Shown here: positions 8,440 through 16,645 of the stretch, in pieces
Numbering within the stretch: position 1 is the first letter of the stretch
How the letters are laid out: each line of letters begins with the position of its first letter
Assembly (NCBI RefSeq): GCF_028826105.1
Contig: NZ_JAQGPL010000001.1
Coordinates: forward strand, 4,862,501 to 4,926,500
DNA from: Paenibacillus humicola
Lineage (GTDB): Bacteria; Bacillota; Bacilli; Paenibacillales; Paenibacillaceae
Length of the DNA: 64,000 bases
Reading direction: 5' to 3'
The notes under the pieces: generated by a model
What the model saw: only the letters and a program-made list of their open reading frames with translations
Database searches by the model: none
Told to the model about the DNA's origin: nothing
Position numbers and translations under genes: made by a program

Positions 8440-8971
8440 CTATGATCGATGATTGAGATAAACCACGCCGATTTTGCCCGTCGTCATATCGTTCCGCTCC
8501 GGGCCTGGCGCAATCTCTTGTATGCGGACGTCGTACCGGTCGGCCAGACGGTTCAATCTGTCAAAAGCAACGATCCGTTCGCCGCGGATGGTGACGTAGA
8601 GAATGAGCTCCACGCCAAGCGGATCGTGAACCTTCTCGTTCTTTTCCCTGATCGTGCCGCCCATGTAGGCGGCGTATTCTCCCGTGCAGCCGCAGTAAGG
8701 ACATTCGTCGGCATATGGATGGATCTGGCGGGGACGATCGACCTCGTAATGCACGCTTGCGGCGACCTGGTAATAGCGGCCCTCCGCGGTCTCGACCGGA
8801 TTGCAGGCGCGAAGCGGCGCATAATAAAACCGCAAATGTACGTGTCTCCCGGCTGACCTGGAACCGGACGCACAGCTCCTTCTCCGTCGGCAGTCTCCCT
8901 CCCTCATGGAAGAGCCCTTGATCGATTTCCTTCATCAGAACAGCTGAAATCGCCGAGTATCGATTTGCCAT
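8440..8971 (-). pseudogene. Damaged GntR-family regulator: intact N-terminal helix-turn-helix joined to an unrelated frame
   Basis: Reading minus from the ATG at 8971, the first ~43 residues are a good GntR winged-helix start: YSAISAVLMKEIDQGLFHEG then LPTEKELCVRFQVSRET. Just after the recognition-helix SRET (about 8843) the frame continues as arginine-rich nonsense. The adjacent frame (down to 8440) is open and protein-like, with a CPYCGC motif and a C-terminus ending KIGVVYLNHRS that I do not recognise. The rest of the GntR wing is missing. The simplest reading is a deletion/frameshift that fused a GntR start to the tail of another gene. A sequencing error alone would not restore the wing. 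Low certainty about the identity of the downstream part. Confidence 0.5.
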
Positions 8972-9308
8972 ATGACTTCATGCACTCCTTTGCCGCGGCC
9001 ACAACGAAGGATGATCAACCTGTATCCAGCATAAGCGCCCCGTGTTAGTCGGGAATAAATCAAGATTCGGCGAATGCAAACGGCATGTTAAGCTTCCGTG
9101 AATTTGTCCGGATCAATTATTCTAGATTCAATTGAAAAAAGGGCGTACCCCTCAGGAAATTCGCGGGTTTGAAGATCGTCCGGCACCGGAAGGGGCGGCA
9201 ATTTGTCTAGATCAATTAAGAAGAAACCGGGTGACGCCGTCTTGTGGCGGCGGAATCAGTTTCTTCCCTTTAGACCGGCGAAAAGTTAACCTTCTCCTAT
9301 AGATGGAA
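8972..9308. other. Non-coding gap between two minus-strand genes
   Basis: No credible gene is seen. The stretch is AT-richer than its surroundings. It holds two copies of an AATTTGTCnnGATCAATTA motif (about 9102-9120 and 9200-9218), one flanked by TCTAGA, of unknown meaning. Confidence 0.4.
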
Positions 9309-9346
9309 AAAGCGGCGGACTAAGACAATGTCTTAGACAGCCGCTT
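9303..9346 (-). terminator. Rho-independent terminator of the APH-type kinase gene
   Basis: A long stem AAGCGGC...GACTAAGAC / GTCTTAG...GCCGCTT spans about 9309-9346. On the minus strand it is followed by TTTTTCC. It is 25 bp past the stop at 9371. Confidence 0.8.
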
Positions 9347-9370
9347 CGTTTCAATTCGTGAAAGCCGCAA

Positions 9371-10318
9371 TCAACTTTTCGCCAGACGATCCATGATCAT
9401 CTTGACCGATTTCGTTAAATGGCCGTGATAATCGTTCCAGGGCCTGCCGCTCACGATCGACAGCCGCCGAATCCCGATCCACAAGGCCCAAAGCTCGATT
9501 TCGTGCAGGTCGTCATGTGTGAGTCTGCTCACTTCGTCATACCCTTTTGCCAAGGCATCAAAGCCGCTAAACATCTGCCGACCGTCATGCAAGAGATAAT
9601 GGCCCAGATCGTACAGAGGGCTGTTCGCCTGGATTTCGCCGAAATCGATGATGCCCGAGAATGTTCCGCCACGGAAGAAAATATGCGAATCGTCAAAATC
9701 GCCGTGATTTAAGCGGAATTCATGCCTGGACATGCATGCCGCTCCGTCGTTCAGGGTGCTTTTGATCCGGGACACGTCCCCGCTAGCGAGCAAATTGTCC
9801 GATAACCGCGCCAAATCGCCGTCCAGAAATTCATAGACAAAGTCCTGCCACGCTCGTTTCTCGCCCCGCAAAGCCGGGCCGGACGCCGCTTTGTCCAGGT
9901 GCACCCAGCCGAAGCCGTCGACTTTGATCCGGTTGATGCGCGCAAGCTGTTTGCCGGCTTTAGCAAGGACGCGCTCGTATTCGCCGCGGGATGAACAGCT
10001 TTCCACGGGGGAACCGGGAATCTCTTTGACCAGCATGACGGACATCCCGACAGCTTCATGATGAGGCTCGAAATAAACGACCTCCGGCACTTGAACGTCA
10101 TTTTGCCCGAGTAAGGCATGGACATGAACCTCCGCGGCAAAGCTGTTGTCCGGTTCCGGCAAAATCCGAAGATAGAAGGTATCCCCGCCGGCATGAATCC
10201 GGTACACATACGTCGATACGCCGCTCAGCACCCTCTCGATTCGGAAAGTAGCCGATTTCAGGCAATCGGCCGCAATTTGGGTAACGACTTCGATCTGCGG
10301 AGGGTCTTTTTTACGCAT
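9371..10318 (-). CDS. Aminoglycoside phosphotransferase-fold (APH) kinase
   Basis: A 315-residue cytoplasmic protein with the choline/aminoglycoside kinase fold. Catalytic-loop HGDFDDSHIF is at residues 205-214 and the metal-binding IIDFGE at 223-228. An N-terminal lobe contains YLRILPEPDNSF and a hinge-like VMLVKEIPGSP. In most APH enzymes the catalytic loop reads HGDxxxxN. Here the position of the Asn is occupied by His (SHIF), which could alter metal binding. The family phosphorylates antibiotics, choline, homoserine or other small molecules, and the substrate cannot be told here. It is transcribed away from the HTH-F1beta fusion gene, from a shared 211-bp intergenic region, and has its own terminator. 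Confidence 0.8.
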   Translation of the reverse strand: MRKKDPPQIEVVTQIAADCLKSATFRIERVLSGVSTYVYRIHAGGDTFYLRILPEPDNSFAAEVHVHALLGQNDVQVPEVVYFEPHHEAVGMSVMLVKEIPGSPVESCSSRGEYERVLAKAGKQLARINRIKVDGFGWVHLDKAASGPALRGEKRAWQDFVYEFLDGDLARLSDNLLASGDVSRIKSTLNDGAACMSRHEFRLNHGDFDDSHIFFRGGTFSGIIDFGEIQANSPLYDLGHYLLHDGRQMFSGFDALAKGYDEVSRLTHDDLHEIELWALWIGIRRLSIVSGRPWNDYHGHLTKSVKMIMDRLAKS

Positions 10319-10474
10319 TCCTTCGTTCCCTCTCCCCTCATGATTGGCTCTTAAGAAAAAGGATATCCGAAATCGGCGCCAAGCTCACGATAACGTTTTA
10401 GTATAACGGAACAAGACCGGTTTTCTTTTCAAGGGCCCATTCAAAATAGTTCACCCATCACCGCAAATCAAGTA

Positions 10475-10503
10475 TTGCTTTTAAGAGTAATTTAAATTAC
10501 TAT
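10475..10503 (+). promoter_or_regulatory. Promoter with 16-bp palindromic operator for the HTH-F1beta fusion gene
   Basis: A -35 TTGCTT (10475-10480) and a -10 TACTAT (10498-10503) are spaced by 17 bp. The perfect palindrome AGTAATTTAAATTACT (10486-10501) fills the spacer and enters the -10. It overlaps a second imperfect palindrome, TTACT-N6-AGTAA (10497-10512). A repressor bound here would block RNA polymerase. The encoded protein has an HTH, so autoregulation is plausible but inferred. Confidence 0.55.
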
Positions 10504-10529
10504 TTAAAGTAACAAGGAGGTGCTGAAAT

Positions 10530-11588
10530 ATGGATGACGATTTACAGCTTAACGTTCCTTTATTGCGCCGGCGCGTGCCGAATCTAACTTCCGCGGCGCG
10601 GGCAGCCGGACTCCGGGCGGCGACGGTGTCCAACCTATGTACGGGCAAAATTCCGGTCGGGCGGGCCGAAGTGCGAACGCTCGCGGCCCTTGCGTCGTTA
10701 GCTGGCTGCTCGCTGGATGAACTTATTATTCGGGGAGGTCATGTACGGATGATCGAAACGGGAATTAAAGCGCTGGATTTGCTGGCGCCGGTCGTGCGAG
10801 GCGGTACGGTGGGATTGGTGGCCAGGGCGAACATGGGGCAGCTGGTGCTGCTGTCCGAGCTGATGCTCCGGATGAAGAAACGGGGATATGCTGCCGTTTT
10901 TTGGCATCCTGGCGCCGATGCGCCGGGAATCGGCGACGTCCAAGCCGAGGCGGAGTTTACGCATTCGACCAAGGACGAAATTTATGAGCGGATTGTCAGC
11001 CTTCGCGAGGAAAAGGATGTTTTGCTTGGCCTGGACCGGAGCAAGGTTTTGTCCGGCGAATTGTTTGCGCTGCGCGAAAGCCTGCAGGAGGCCGGCGCCA
11101 GACCGGTCACCATTGCGCTGGTCGACATCCAGTATGAGCTTGCGGACGACCAGGGGGCATACGGACCTCTGGATACCCTTTGGCGGTTCGATTCCGATTT
11201 GATCAGCCGCAGCATTTATCCCGCGATCGATCCCGTCGCCTCCACATCGACCGTACTGGAAGGCTCGCATTTGGACGCCGTCCATCTGACGACGCAGCAG
11301 CGGGCGCGGAAATTGCTGCGCCGATACCGTGAACTGCGGCCGCTCGTTGCCGCACGAGGGATGGAACGGATCCCGGAGCCGGACCTGCAATTTTACAAGC
11401 GGGGGGAACGGCTTGAAGCGTACCTCGCCCAGCCCTTTTATGTCGCCGAGCCTTTTACGAAGAAACCCGGCGAGTGGCTGACGCTTTACGAGACGCTGGA
11501 CGATGTCAAACGGATTCTTGACGGGGAGACGGATGAAATCGAACCTTCGGAGCTGATGTTCAGGGGACGTTTGGAGGTCCGGTCTTAA
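10530..11588 (+). CDS. XRE-type HTH fused to a degenerate F1-ATPase beta-subunit-like domain
   Basis: This 352-residue protein has two parts. Residues ~8-66 form an XRE/Cro-like HTH (TSAARAAGLRAATVSNLCTG then LAALASLAGCSLDELI). From residue ~72 it follows the nucleotide-binding and C-terminal domains of ATP synthase beta. ETGIKALDLLAP (76-87) matches the beta ETGIKVVDLLAP. IYPAIDPVASTST (229-241) matches IYPAVDPLASTSR. The helical region RRYRELRPLVAARGMERIPEPD (264-285) matches the DELSEED region, and QPFYVAEPFT follows. The Walker A position reads VARANMGQL instead of GGAGVGKT. The GERTREGN catalytic-glutamate loop and the LLFIDNIFRF segment are absent, and the N-terminal beta-barrel is replaced by the HTH. 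It is therefore unlikely to hydrolyse ATP, and a regulatory protein that senses something through the old ATPase fold is inferred. GGAGGTG precedes the ATG. I know no named family for this architecture. Confidence 0.82.
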   Translation: MDDDLQLNVPLLRRRVPNLTSAARAAGLRAATVSNLCTGKIPVGRAEVRTLAALASLAGCSLDELIIRGGHVRMIETGIKALDLLAPVVRGGTVGLVARANMGQLVLLSELMLRMKKRGYAAVFWHPGADAPGIGDVQAEAEFTHSTKDEIYERIVSLREEKDVLLGLDRSKVLSGELFALRESLQEAGARPVTIALVDIQYELADDQGAYGPLDTLWRFDSDLISRSIYPAIDPVASTSTVLEGSHLDAVHLTTQQRARKLLRRYRELRPLVAARGMERIPEPDLQFYKRGERLEAYLAQPFYVAEPFTKKPGEWLTLYETLDDVKRILDGETDEIEPSELMFRGRLEVRS

Positions 11589-11599
11589 CAGGGAGGTAA

Positions 11600-11633
11600 A
11601 GCCGCCGGCTGCCAAGCCAGGCGGCTATTTTTT
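11600..11633 (+). terminator. Rho-independent terminator of the HTH-F1beta gene
   Basis: A stem GCCGCC (11601-11606) / GGCGGC (11620-11625) is followed by TATTTTTT. A closely similar hairpin core occurs at 13179-13207. Confidence 0.85.
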
Positions 11634-11877
11634 CCGGACGGTCCCCCGTTTCGGCGAGACAGCCTTGACTTTGACAATACTCGTATGATGGCATTCAGTC
11701 AGATCGCGATGGAATCTCTCCTTCGTCATCCCGTGTAGACATCGCATCATCCATCCAATAGAATTTAGATAAGCAGGCGCTTGTTGGTTACCGGTTACGA
11801 AATGCCGACCCAACGTTACGCGCTGCAGGTTCAATATTTTCTTCGTTGGTTCAAAAGAATCCAAAGTGGTGAACAGG

Positions 11878-12735
11878 ATGGAAAATCTGGTGTTCAGGGC
11901 GTTCACTCCACATCCTCGGCTGCAGCCCTACATCGCGTCGATTTTTGCACTGGAGACGAGAACCGGACTTCTTAAAAATAACTTCAACATGATTGCTCCG
12001 AACGGTAAAATCAAGCTGGTCATTCCCTATAAAAACAACATGCGGAGTACGATTGGCGGCTTCAATCGCGAGCATCGGGAAGCCTCGTGTTTCGTCATCG
12101 GGCTGACCGCACAACCCGCCCTCATCGACAGTGATCGGGAATATGGCAATCTGTGCGTCGAATTCAAGCCGCAGGGGGCGTACCGTTTTTTCGATACGGC
12201 TCTCAGCGGTCTCACCGACGGCATCTTTGATGCACAAAGTGTGTTCCATTTACCCGGGCGCGAGCTTCAGGAACGACTGTCTGAATTGCAGGACCTGGAC
12301 AGCAAAGTACGCTGCTTGCAGCTATTTTTGCTGCAAAGGCTGGGCACTGTCATCAAGTCGGATCCCATCACCGACTATGCCGTGAACCGTATCGTTGCAA
12401 GCGGGGGATTGATCCGAGTAAGCGGCCTTTCGGAAGAAATCGGCTGTTCCCGCCGATACCTGACCGGTAAATTTGCGGATTATGTCGGCCTGAGCCCAAA
12501 GGAATACGTCTGTCTTGTCCGATTCGACCGGATTTACAAAAGCCTCAACCTGAATCCGGCTGCGGCCCGGTATCCGGACGGATATCATGATCAGTCTCAT
12601 TTTATCAGGGAGTTCAAAAGGTTTACCGGCTTTACGCCGGGAGAGTATATCCGCCGGAGCAACCGTCTGGAAACGATTTTTTCAATGAATAGGCAGTTCC
12701 CATTTATACAATACGACACGCCCCTCCTCTGTTAA
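11878..12735 (+). CDS. AraC-family transcriptional regulator
   Basis: A 285-residue regulator with a sensor-type N-terminus (residues 1-150; FTPHPRLQPYIASIF opening, of the type found in AraC proteins with a DUF6597-like N-terminus) and a C-terminal double HTH. The second helix region is recognised by DGYHDQSHFIREFKRFTGFTPGEYI near residues 230-255, the standard AraC signature. The ATG at 11878 is preferred. A GTG twelve bases upstream is possible and would add four residues. It lies just upstream of a YciI-family gene on the same strand, separated by 111 bp. The target is unknown. Confidence 0.85.
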   Translation: MENLVFRAFTPHPRLQPYIASIFALETRTGLLKNNFNMIAPNGKIKLVIPYKNNMRSTIGGFNREHREASCFVIGLTAQPALIDSDREYGNLCVEFKPQGAYRFFDTALSGLTDGIFDAQSVFHLPGRELQERLSELQDLDSKVRCLQLFLLQRLGTVIKSDPITDYAVNRIVASGGLIRVSGLSEEIGCSRRYLTGKFADYVGLSPKEYVCLVRFDRIYKSLNLNPAAARYPDGYHDQSHFIREFKRFTGFTPGEYIRRSNRLETIFSMNRQFPFIQYDTPLLC

Positions 12736-12846
12736 GCTCAAAGTAATGGGTCGGAGGAGCGTGGAGAATGTGGTTATTTTAACGATATCGAAGGGAACCA
12801 AAAGCTTGAGTCAGCCGTTCATTTCAATGACGAAGGAGCGTTGAAC

Positions 12847-13140
12847 ATGTATTTTATGTTAAAGTACCCGCCGGCTAGACCTACGTTTCCCGGGGATATG
12901 ACCGAAGCCGAAAGAGAAATCATGAACACGCACGTCGCGTATTGGAAAAACCTTATGGATCATGGCCATGTGCTGGTTTTCGGGCCGGTCATGGATGACA
13001 AAGGACCCTACGGGCTCGGGATCGTGAAGGCGGAGAGCGAGGATCAGGTACGCGGCTTCATCCGGAACGATCCTGCTGTTCAGGGAAAGCTCATGAATAC
13101 GGAGTTTTATCCGATGAATGCGGTCGTACCCGAAAAATAA
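12847..13140 (+). CDS. YciI-like protein
   Basis: A 97-residue dimeric alpha-beta barrel protein of the YciI superfamily. The pattern YFMLKYPPARPTF ... EREIMNTHVAYWKNLMDHGHVLVFGPV ... GLGIVKAESEDQVRGFIRNDPAVQGKLMNTEFYPM shows the family His and Asp positions. Family members include lactone hydrolases and dehalogenase-like enzymes, but most have no known activity. AAGGAG is eight bases before the ATG at 12847. The TTG six bases earlier is too close to that site to be the start. Downstream on the opposite strand are an AHSA1 protein and ArsR. YciI, AHSA1 and ArsR-type genes often occur together in Bacillales as small uncharacterised modules. Confidence 0.85.
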   Translation: MYFMLKYPPARPTFPGDMTEAEREIMNTHVAYWKNLMDHGHVLVFGPVMDDKGPYGLGIVKAESEDQVRGFIRNDPAVQGKLMNTEFYPMNAVVPEK

Positions 13141-13170
13141 GTTACTGTTGCAACTTGCATCCCAGGGGGT

Positions 13171-13207
13171 AAAAAAACAGCCGCCGGCTCTCAAAGCCAG
13201 GCGGCTG
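13171..13207 (-). terminator. Rho-independent terminator between convergent YciI and AHSA1 genes
   Basis: A stem CAGCCGCC (13179-13186) / GGCGGCTG (13200-13207) is followed on the minus strand by TTTTTTT. It serves the AHSA1 gene ending at 13219. Confidence 0.8.
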
Positions 13208-13218
13208 CCCCATATTCC

Positions 13219-13725
13219 TTACTTGAATGCGTTCAGGCGCTCTTCCAGACGATCCCACGTTTCGGTGATGCCCTGCTCCATGCCCATGTCGATGACGGTT
13301 TTGAGGGCCTCTGCAGAAACATATTCCGCACGGTTGACCAGTTTTGTTTTGCCGTCCAGATCGATGAATGTCAGCGTGACCTCGGTTGTCGGCAAGCTCG
13401 CATCTACATTCCCTTCCGCATCCGAGAAGTAATCGGTGTAGACGATCGTTTCCGGCTCGTCAATCTCCTTATAGACGGCTTTACCCCAAGATTCCATACC
13501 GTAAAAATCTCCCTGGTTCCGATCGGCGCACTTCATGCAGTAGTGCCAAACGCCGCCCGCCCGGAAATCGACGGTGCATACCGGAAGCTCCCAGCCTTTC
13601 GGTCCCCACCAATGCTTGAGATGCTCCGGTTCCTTAAACATTTTAAACACCAGCTCGCGCGGCGCGTCGAAAACGCGCTCCAGTACCAGCACCCGTTCGT
13701 TTTCCACTCTCGAAACCATTGACAT
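13219..13725 (-). CDS. SRPBCC / AHSA1-family (CalC-like) protein
   Basis: A 168-residue START-like (Bet v1) fold protein of the AHSA1/CalC group. The N-terminal signature is RVFDAPRELVFKMFKEPEHLKHWWGPKGWELPVCTVDFRAGG (written here as family pattern segments: FDAPRELVF, then WWGPKGW, then DFRAGG). The C-terminal helix ends GITETWDRLEERL. Members bind hydrophobic small molecules, but the ligand is unknown. GGGAGG lies before the ATG. It is 40 bp downstream of an ArsR gene on the same strand, so the two form an operon under the ArsR promoter. A comparable AHSA1/ArsR pair, in the reverse gene order, sits at 55.7-56.5 kb. Confidence 0.86.
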   Translation of the reverse strand: MSMVSRVENERVLVLERVFDAPRELVFKMFKEPEHLKHWWGPKGWELPVCTVDFRAGGVWHYCMKCADRNQGDFYGMESWGKAVYKEIDEPETIVYTDYFSDAEGNVDASLPTTEVTLTFIDLDGKTKLVNRAEYVSAEALKTVIDMGMEQGITETWDRLEERLNAFK

Positions 13726-13765
13726 TGTATTTCCTCCCGCGATTCAATATTTGAACATCAACCTG

Positions 13766-14107
13766 TTATTTTTCCGTCTGCTGCAGCCCCCGCAAGTAGT
13801 CTTCCAGCGTGTCGAATCTGTCTTCCATGACGTTCCGGAAGGTTTTTACCCAACCATCCAGCGCCTGGAAAGGCTCGGACCGGAGCTTGTAGAACCGGCG
13901 ATTGGCTTCGGCCTTCACTTCCACGATCCCGCTCGCGCCAAGTACCTTCAAATGCTTCGAAGCCTGAGGCTGGCGAAGCCCCAGCCGGTCGGCGATTTCC
14001 CCCACGGTCAGGGGACCGCCGCGCAAAAGCTCAACGATATGCATACGATTCGGTTCGGCCAGAGCGCTCAGCATGGTCAAGTCAAGACCCGGATTTTCCC
14101 CCGGCAT
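13766..14107 (-). CDS. ArsR-family transcriptional repressor
   Basis: A 113-residue winged-helix regulator: LDLTMLSALAEPNRMHIVELL, then GEIADRLGLRQPQASKHLKVL (recognition helix) and the wing. There are no cysteine pairs typical of metal-sensing ArsR proteins, so it is not an obvious metal sensor. This subtype is usually paired with AHSA1 proteins. The ATG at 14107 with AGGTGA upstream is preferred over the GTG at 14116. It is the first gene of a two-gene operon with the AHSA1 gene. The promoter upstream carries two overlapping inverted repeats (see 14187-14226), which suggests autorepression. Confidence 0.86.
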   Translation of the reverse strand: MPGENPGLDLTMLSALAEPNRMHIVELLRGGPLTVGEIADRLGLRQPQASKHLKVLGASGIVEVKAEANRRFYKLRSEPFQALDGWVKTFRNVMEDRFDTLEDYLRGLQQTEK

Positions 14108-14186
14108 GCCGCTCACCTCGTTTAGTGTGGGTCTTTTGTTATCCCCTCATCCCCTTTACCGTTATGGTCAACTTCCCGTTGATCTA

Positions 14187-14226
14187 AATATACACAATAA
14201 GGAATATTCCTGTCAAGGAATAATTA
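14187..14226 (-). promoter_or_regulatory. Promoter of the ArsR-AHSA1 operon with overlapping palindromes
   Basis: On the minus strand TTGACA (14211-14216) and TATATT (14187-14192) are separated by 18 bp. The perfect palindrome AGGAATATTCCT (14200-14211) lies at the start of the spacer. ATTCCT-N4-AGGAAT overlaps the -35. This is a suitable site for a dimeric ArsR repressor; that assignment is inferred. Confidence 0.6.
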
Positions 14227-14335
14227 ATGGTCCATATAAAAAACCTATAGCTCGTCATAGTATTTATGTCTTTTTCGTTGATGCGCCGCCGGCTCTATAA
14301 TGATCTCATCATTCAGAGCAGGGAGCGGTGAGAAT

Positions 14336-16606
14336 TTGAAAACATCACTTATCGGTTACCCCCGAGTCGGTTCGCTGCGGGAGCTTAAATTCGCATCCGA
14401 AAAATACTTCAAAAACGAAATCACGATCGATGAGCTGCATCGGACCGGTGCCGAGCTTCGAGCCAGCCATTGGAAAAGTCAACAAGAGCATGGGATCGAC
14501 TTTATTCCGTCTAACGACTTTTCCTTCTATGACAACCTTCTCGATACGGCTTCGTTGTTTAATATCATTCCGGAGCGCTACCGGGCACTCGGTCTTCCCC
14601 CGTTAGAGACGTATTTCGCGATGGCCAGAGGTTATCAAGGCGCGCAAGGAGACGTCAAAGCGTTAGCCATGAAAAAATGGTTCAACACGAACTATCACTA
14701 CATGGTACCCGAAATCGACGATTCCACCGCCATCCGGGCAGCCGGAACAAAGCTGTTCGATGAGTTTTTGGAGGCGAAGCAGCATCAGATAACGACAAAG
14801 CCCGTGTTGATCGGAGCGTTTACGCTGTTGAAACTTGCCAAATATAACGGCGGCAAACAAGCCGGCGATTTCGTGCAGGAGACAGCCGCGGCTTATGCGG
14901 ACGTGTTATCGAGGCTGAACGAGCTCGGCGCCGAATGGATTCAACTGGACGAGCCACAGCTGGTAGCGGACCTCTCCAAAGAAGATCTTCTGCTCTTCAC
15001 GAAGCTGTATTCCCGAATTCTTTCCGGCAAAGCCAGCGTCAAGGTCCTGCTGCAAACGTATTTCGGGGATGTTCGAGACTGCTATCGGGAGCTTCAAGCC
15101 CTCCCTTTCGACGGAATCGGAATCGACTTTATCGAAGGGAAGCAGTCGCTGGAACTCGTGCGGCAGCTTGGATTTGCAGAAGATAAAATACTGTTCGCCG
15201 GTGTCGTTAACGGCAAGAACATTTGGAGGAACAACTATAAAAACACGCTCGCGCTTGTACAAGAGCTGACCGGACACGCCAAGCAGCTTGTACTCAGCAC
15301 CTCCTGCTCGCTCCTGCATGTACCTTATTCGTTACAGCGCGAAACGGCACTGTCGGACGAGAAGAAACGCTATTTCGCGTTCGCGGAAGAGAAGCTTCGT
15401 GAATTTGCCGAGCTCAAAGCAATTCTGGGGCAAGCGGATCCATATTCGAGCGCCCTCTATATTCAGAATGAGAAGCTCTTCGGCGATACCCGTTTCGAAG
15501 GAAACGTGACGGTACAGGCCAGAACGGCAAGCTTAACGGATGCGGACTTTAAGCGGCTGCCCGTTTTCGCGGAACGGGAAGCGATTCAGAAAGCAAAATT
15601 CAAGCTGCCTCCGCTGCCGACGACGACGATCGGCTCGTTCCCGCAGACTGCGGATGTGAGGGCGAATCGTTTCTCCTTTAGAAAAGGCGACATTTCCGAG
15701 GAGCAGTACAAGCAATTCAACTTCGATAAAATCGCGGAATGTATCGCTCTTCAAGAAGAGATTGGCCTGGACGTGCTTGTTCATGGCGAATACGAGCGCA
15801 ACGATATGGTTGAATATTTCGGCGAAAGCTTGGACGGGTTTATTTTCACGAAAAATGCCTGGGTGCAATCCTACGGAACAAGGTGCGTGAAACCGCCGAT
15901 CGTATGGGGGGATATTAGCCGCTCCAAACCCATGACGGCGGAGTATTCGGTCTACGCCAAGAGCTTAACCGGCAAACCGGTAAAAGGGATGTTAACCGGC
16001 CCGGTCACGATTCTCAACTGGTCCTTCCCCCGCGAAGATATCAGTTTGAAGGACAGCGCCCTCCAGATTGCGCTTGCGATCAGGGATGAAGTGCTGGACC
16101 TGGAAGCGAATCAAATTGAAATCATTCAAATCGATGAAGCCGCGCTGAGAGAAAAGCTGCCGCTTCGCCAGTCGGATTGGCAATCGGAGTATTTAAGCTG
16201 GGCGATCCCTGCATTCCGATTGGTGCATAGCGGTGTTAAGGCCGACACGCAAATTCATACCCATATGTGCTACAGCCAATTCAGCGATATCATTCGCGAT
16301 ATCGATGCGATGGACGCCGATGTCATTACGTTCGAAGCTTCCCGATCGGACCTTGCGATTATCGATGCGATCAATGCGTGCGGCTTCCAAACGGAGGTTG
16401 GTCCCGGAGTGTACGATATTCATTCCCCGCGGATACCAAGCGTAGAGGAACTCAAGCAGGGATTGCGCCGTATGCTGGATAAAATTAACACCACCAAGCT
16501 ATGGGTTAATCCGGACTGCGGTCTGAAGACGCGCGGTGTAAGCGAAACGTGGGAAAGCTTGCGTCATCTGGTTCAGGCTGCGAAAGAGGTCAGAGAAACC
16601 TTGTAA
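14336..16606 (+). CDS. metE: Cobalamin-independent methionine synthase
   Basis: MetE transfers the methyl group of 5-methyltetrahydropteroyltri-L-glutamate to homocysteine to make methionine in the cytoplasm, without B12. The 756-residue length matches the family (~755-765). The N-terminal domain begins [20 protein letters not shown]. The C-terminal catalytic domain contains [30 protein letters not shown] and the zinc ligands in HTHMCYSQF and [11 protein letters not shown] use the TTG at 14336 (GGTGA four bases upstream), because the in-frame ATG at 14300 would add an unconserved leader. No S-box or cobalamin riboswitch is visible in the ~220 bp upstream. The convergent LysR gene may be its activator (MetR-like logic). 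Confidence 0.95.
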   Translation: MKTSLIGYPRVGSLRELKFASEKYFKNEITIDELHRTGAELRASHWKSQQEHGIDFIPSNDFSFYDNLLDTASLFNIIPERYRALGLPPLETYFAMARGYQGAQGDVKALAMKKWFNTNYHYMVPEIDDSTAIRAAGTKLFDEFLEAKQHQITTKPVLIGAFTLLKLAKYNGGKQAGDFVQETAAAYADVLSRLNELGAEWIQLDEPQLVADLSKEDLLLFTKLYSRILSGKASVKVLLQTYFGDVRDCYRELQALPFDGIGIDFIEGKQSLELVRQLGFAEDKILFAGVVNGKNIWRNNYKNTLALVQELTGHAKQLVLSTSCSLLHVPYSLQRETALSDEKKRYFAFAEEKLREFAELKAILGQADPYSSALYIQNEKLFGDTRFEGNVTVQARTASLTDADFKRLPVFAEREAIQKAKFKLPPLPTTTIGSFPQTADVRANRFSFRKGDISEEQYKQFNFDKIAECIALQEEIGLDVLVHGEYERNDMVEYFGESLDGFIFTKNAWVQSYGTRCVKPPIVWGDISRSKPMTAEYSVYAKSLTGKPVKGMLTGPVTILNWSFPREDISLKDSALQIALAIRDEVLDLEANQIEIIQIDEAALREKLPLRQSDWQSEYLSWAIPAFRLVHSGVKADTQIHTHMCYSQFSDIIRDIDAMDADVITFEASRSDLAIIDAINACGFQTEVGPGVYDIHSPRIPSVEELKQGLRRMLDKINTTKLWVNPDCGLKTRGVSETWESLRHLVQAAKEVRETL

Positions 16607-16615
16607 TGGTACATC

Positions 16616-16645
16616 AGAGGATGAACTCATACGTGTTCATCCTCT
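16616..16645. terminator. Shared hairpin between convergent metE and LysR genes
   Basis: A perfect 11-bp stem AGAGGATGAAC / GTTCATCCTCT overlaps the last codons of the LysR gene. The U-tracts are short, so strength is uncertain. Confidence 0.5.
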
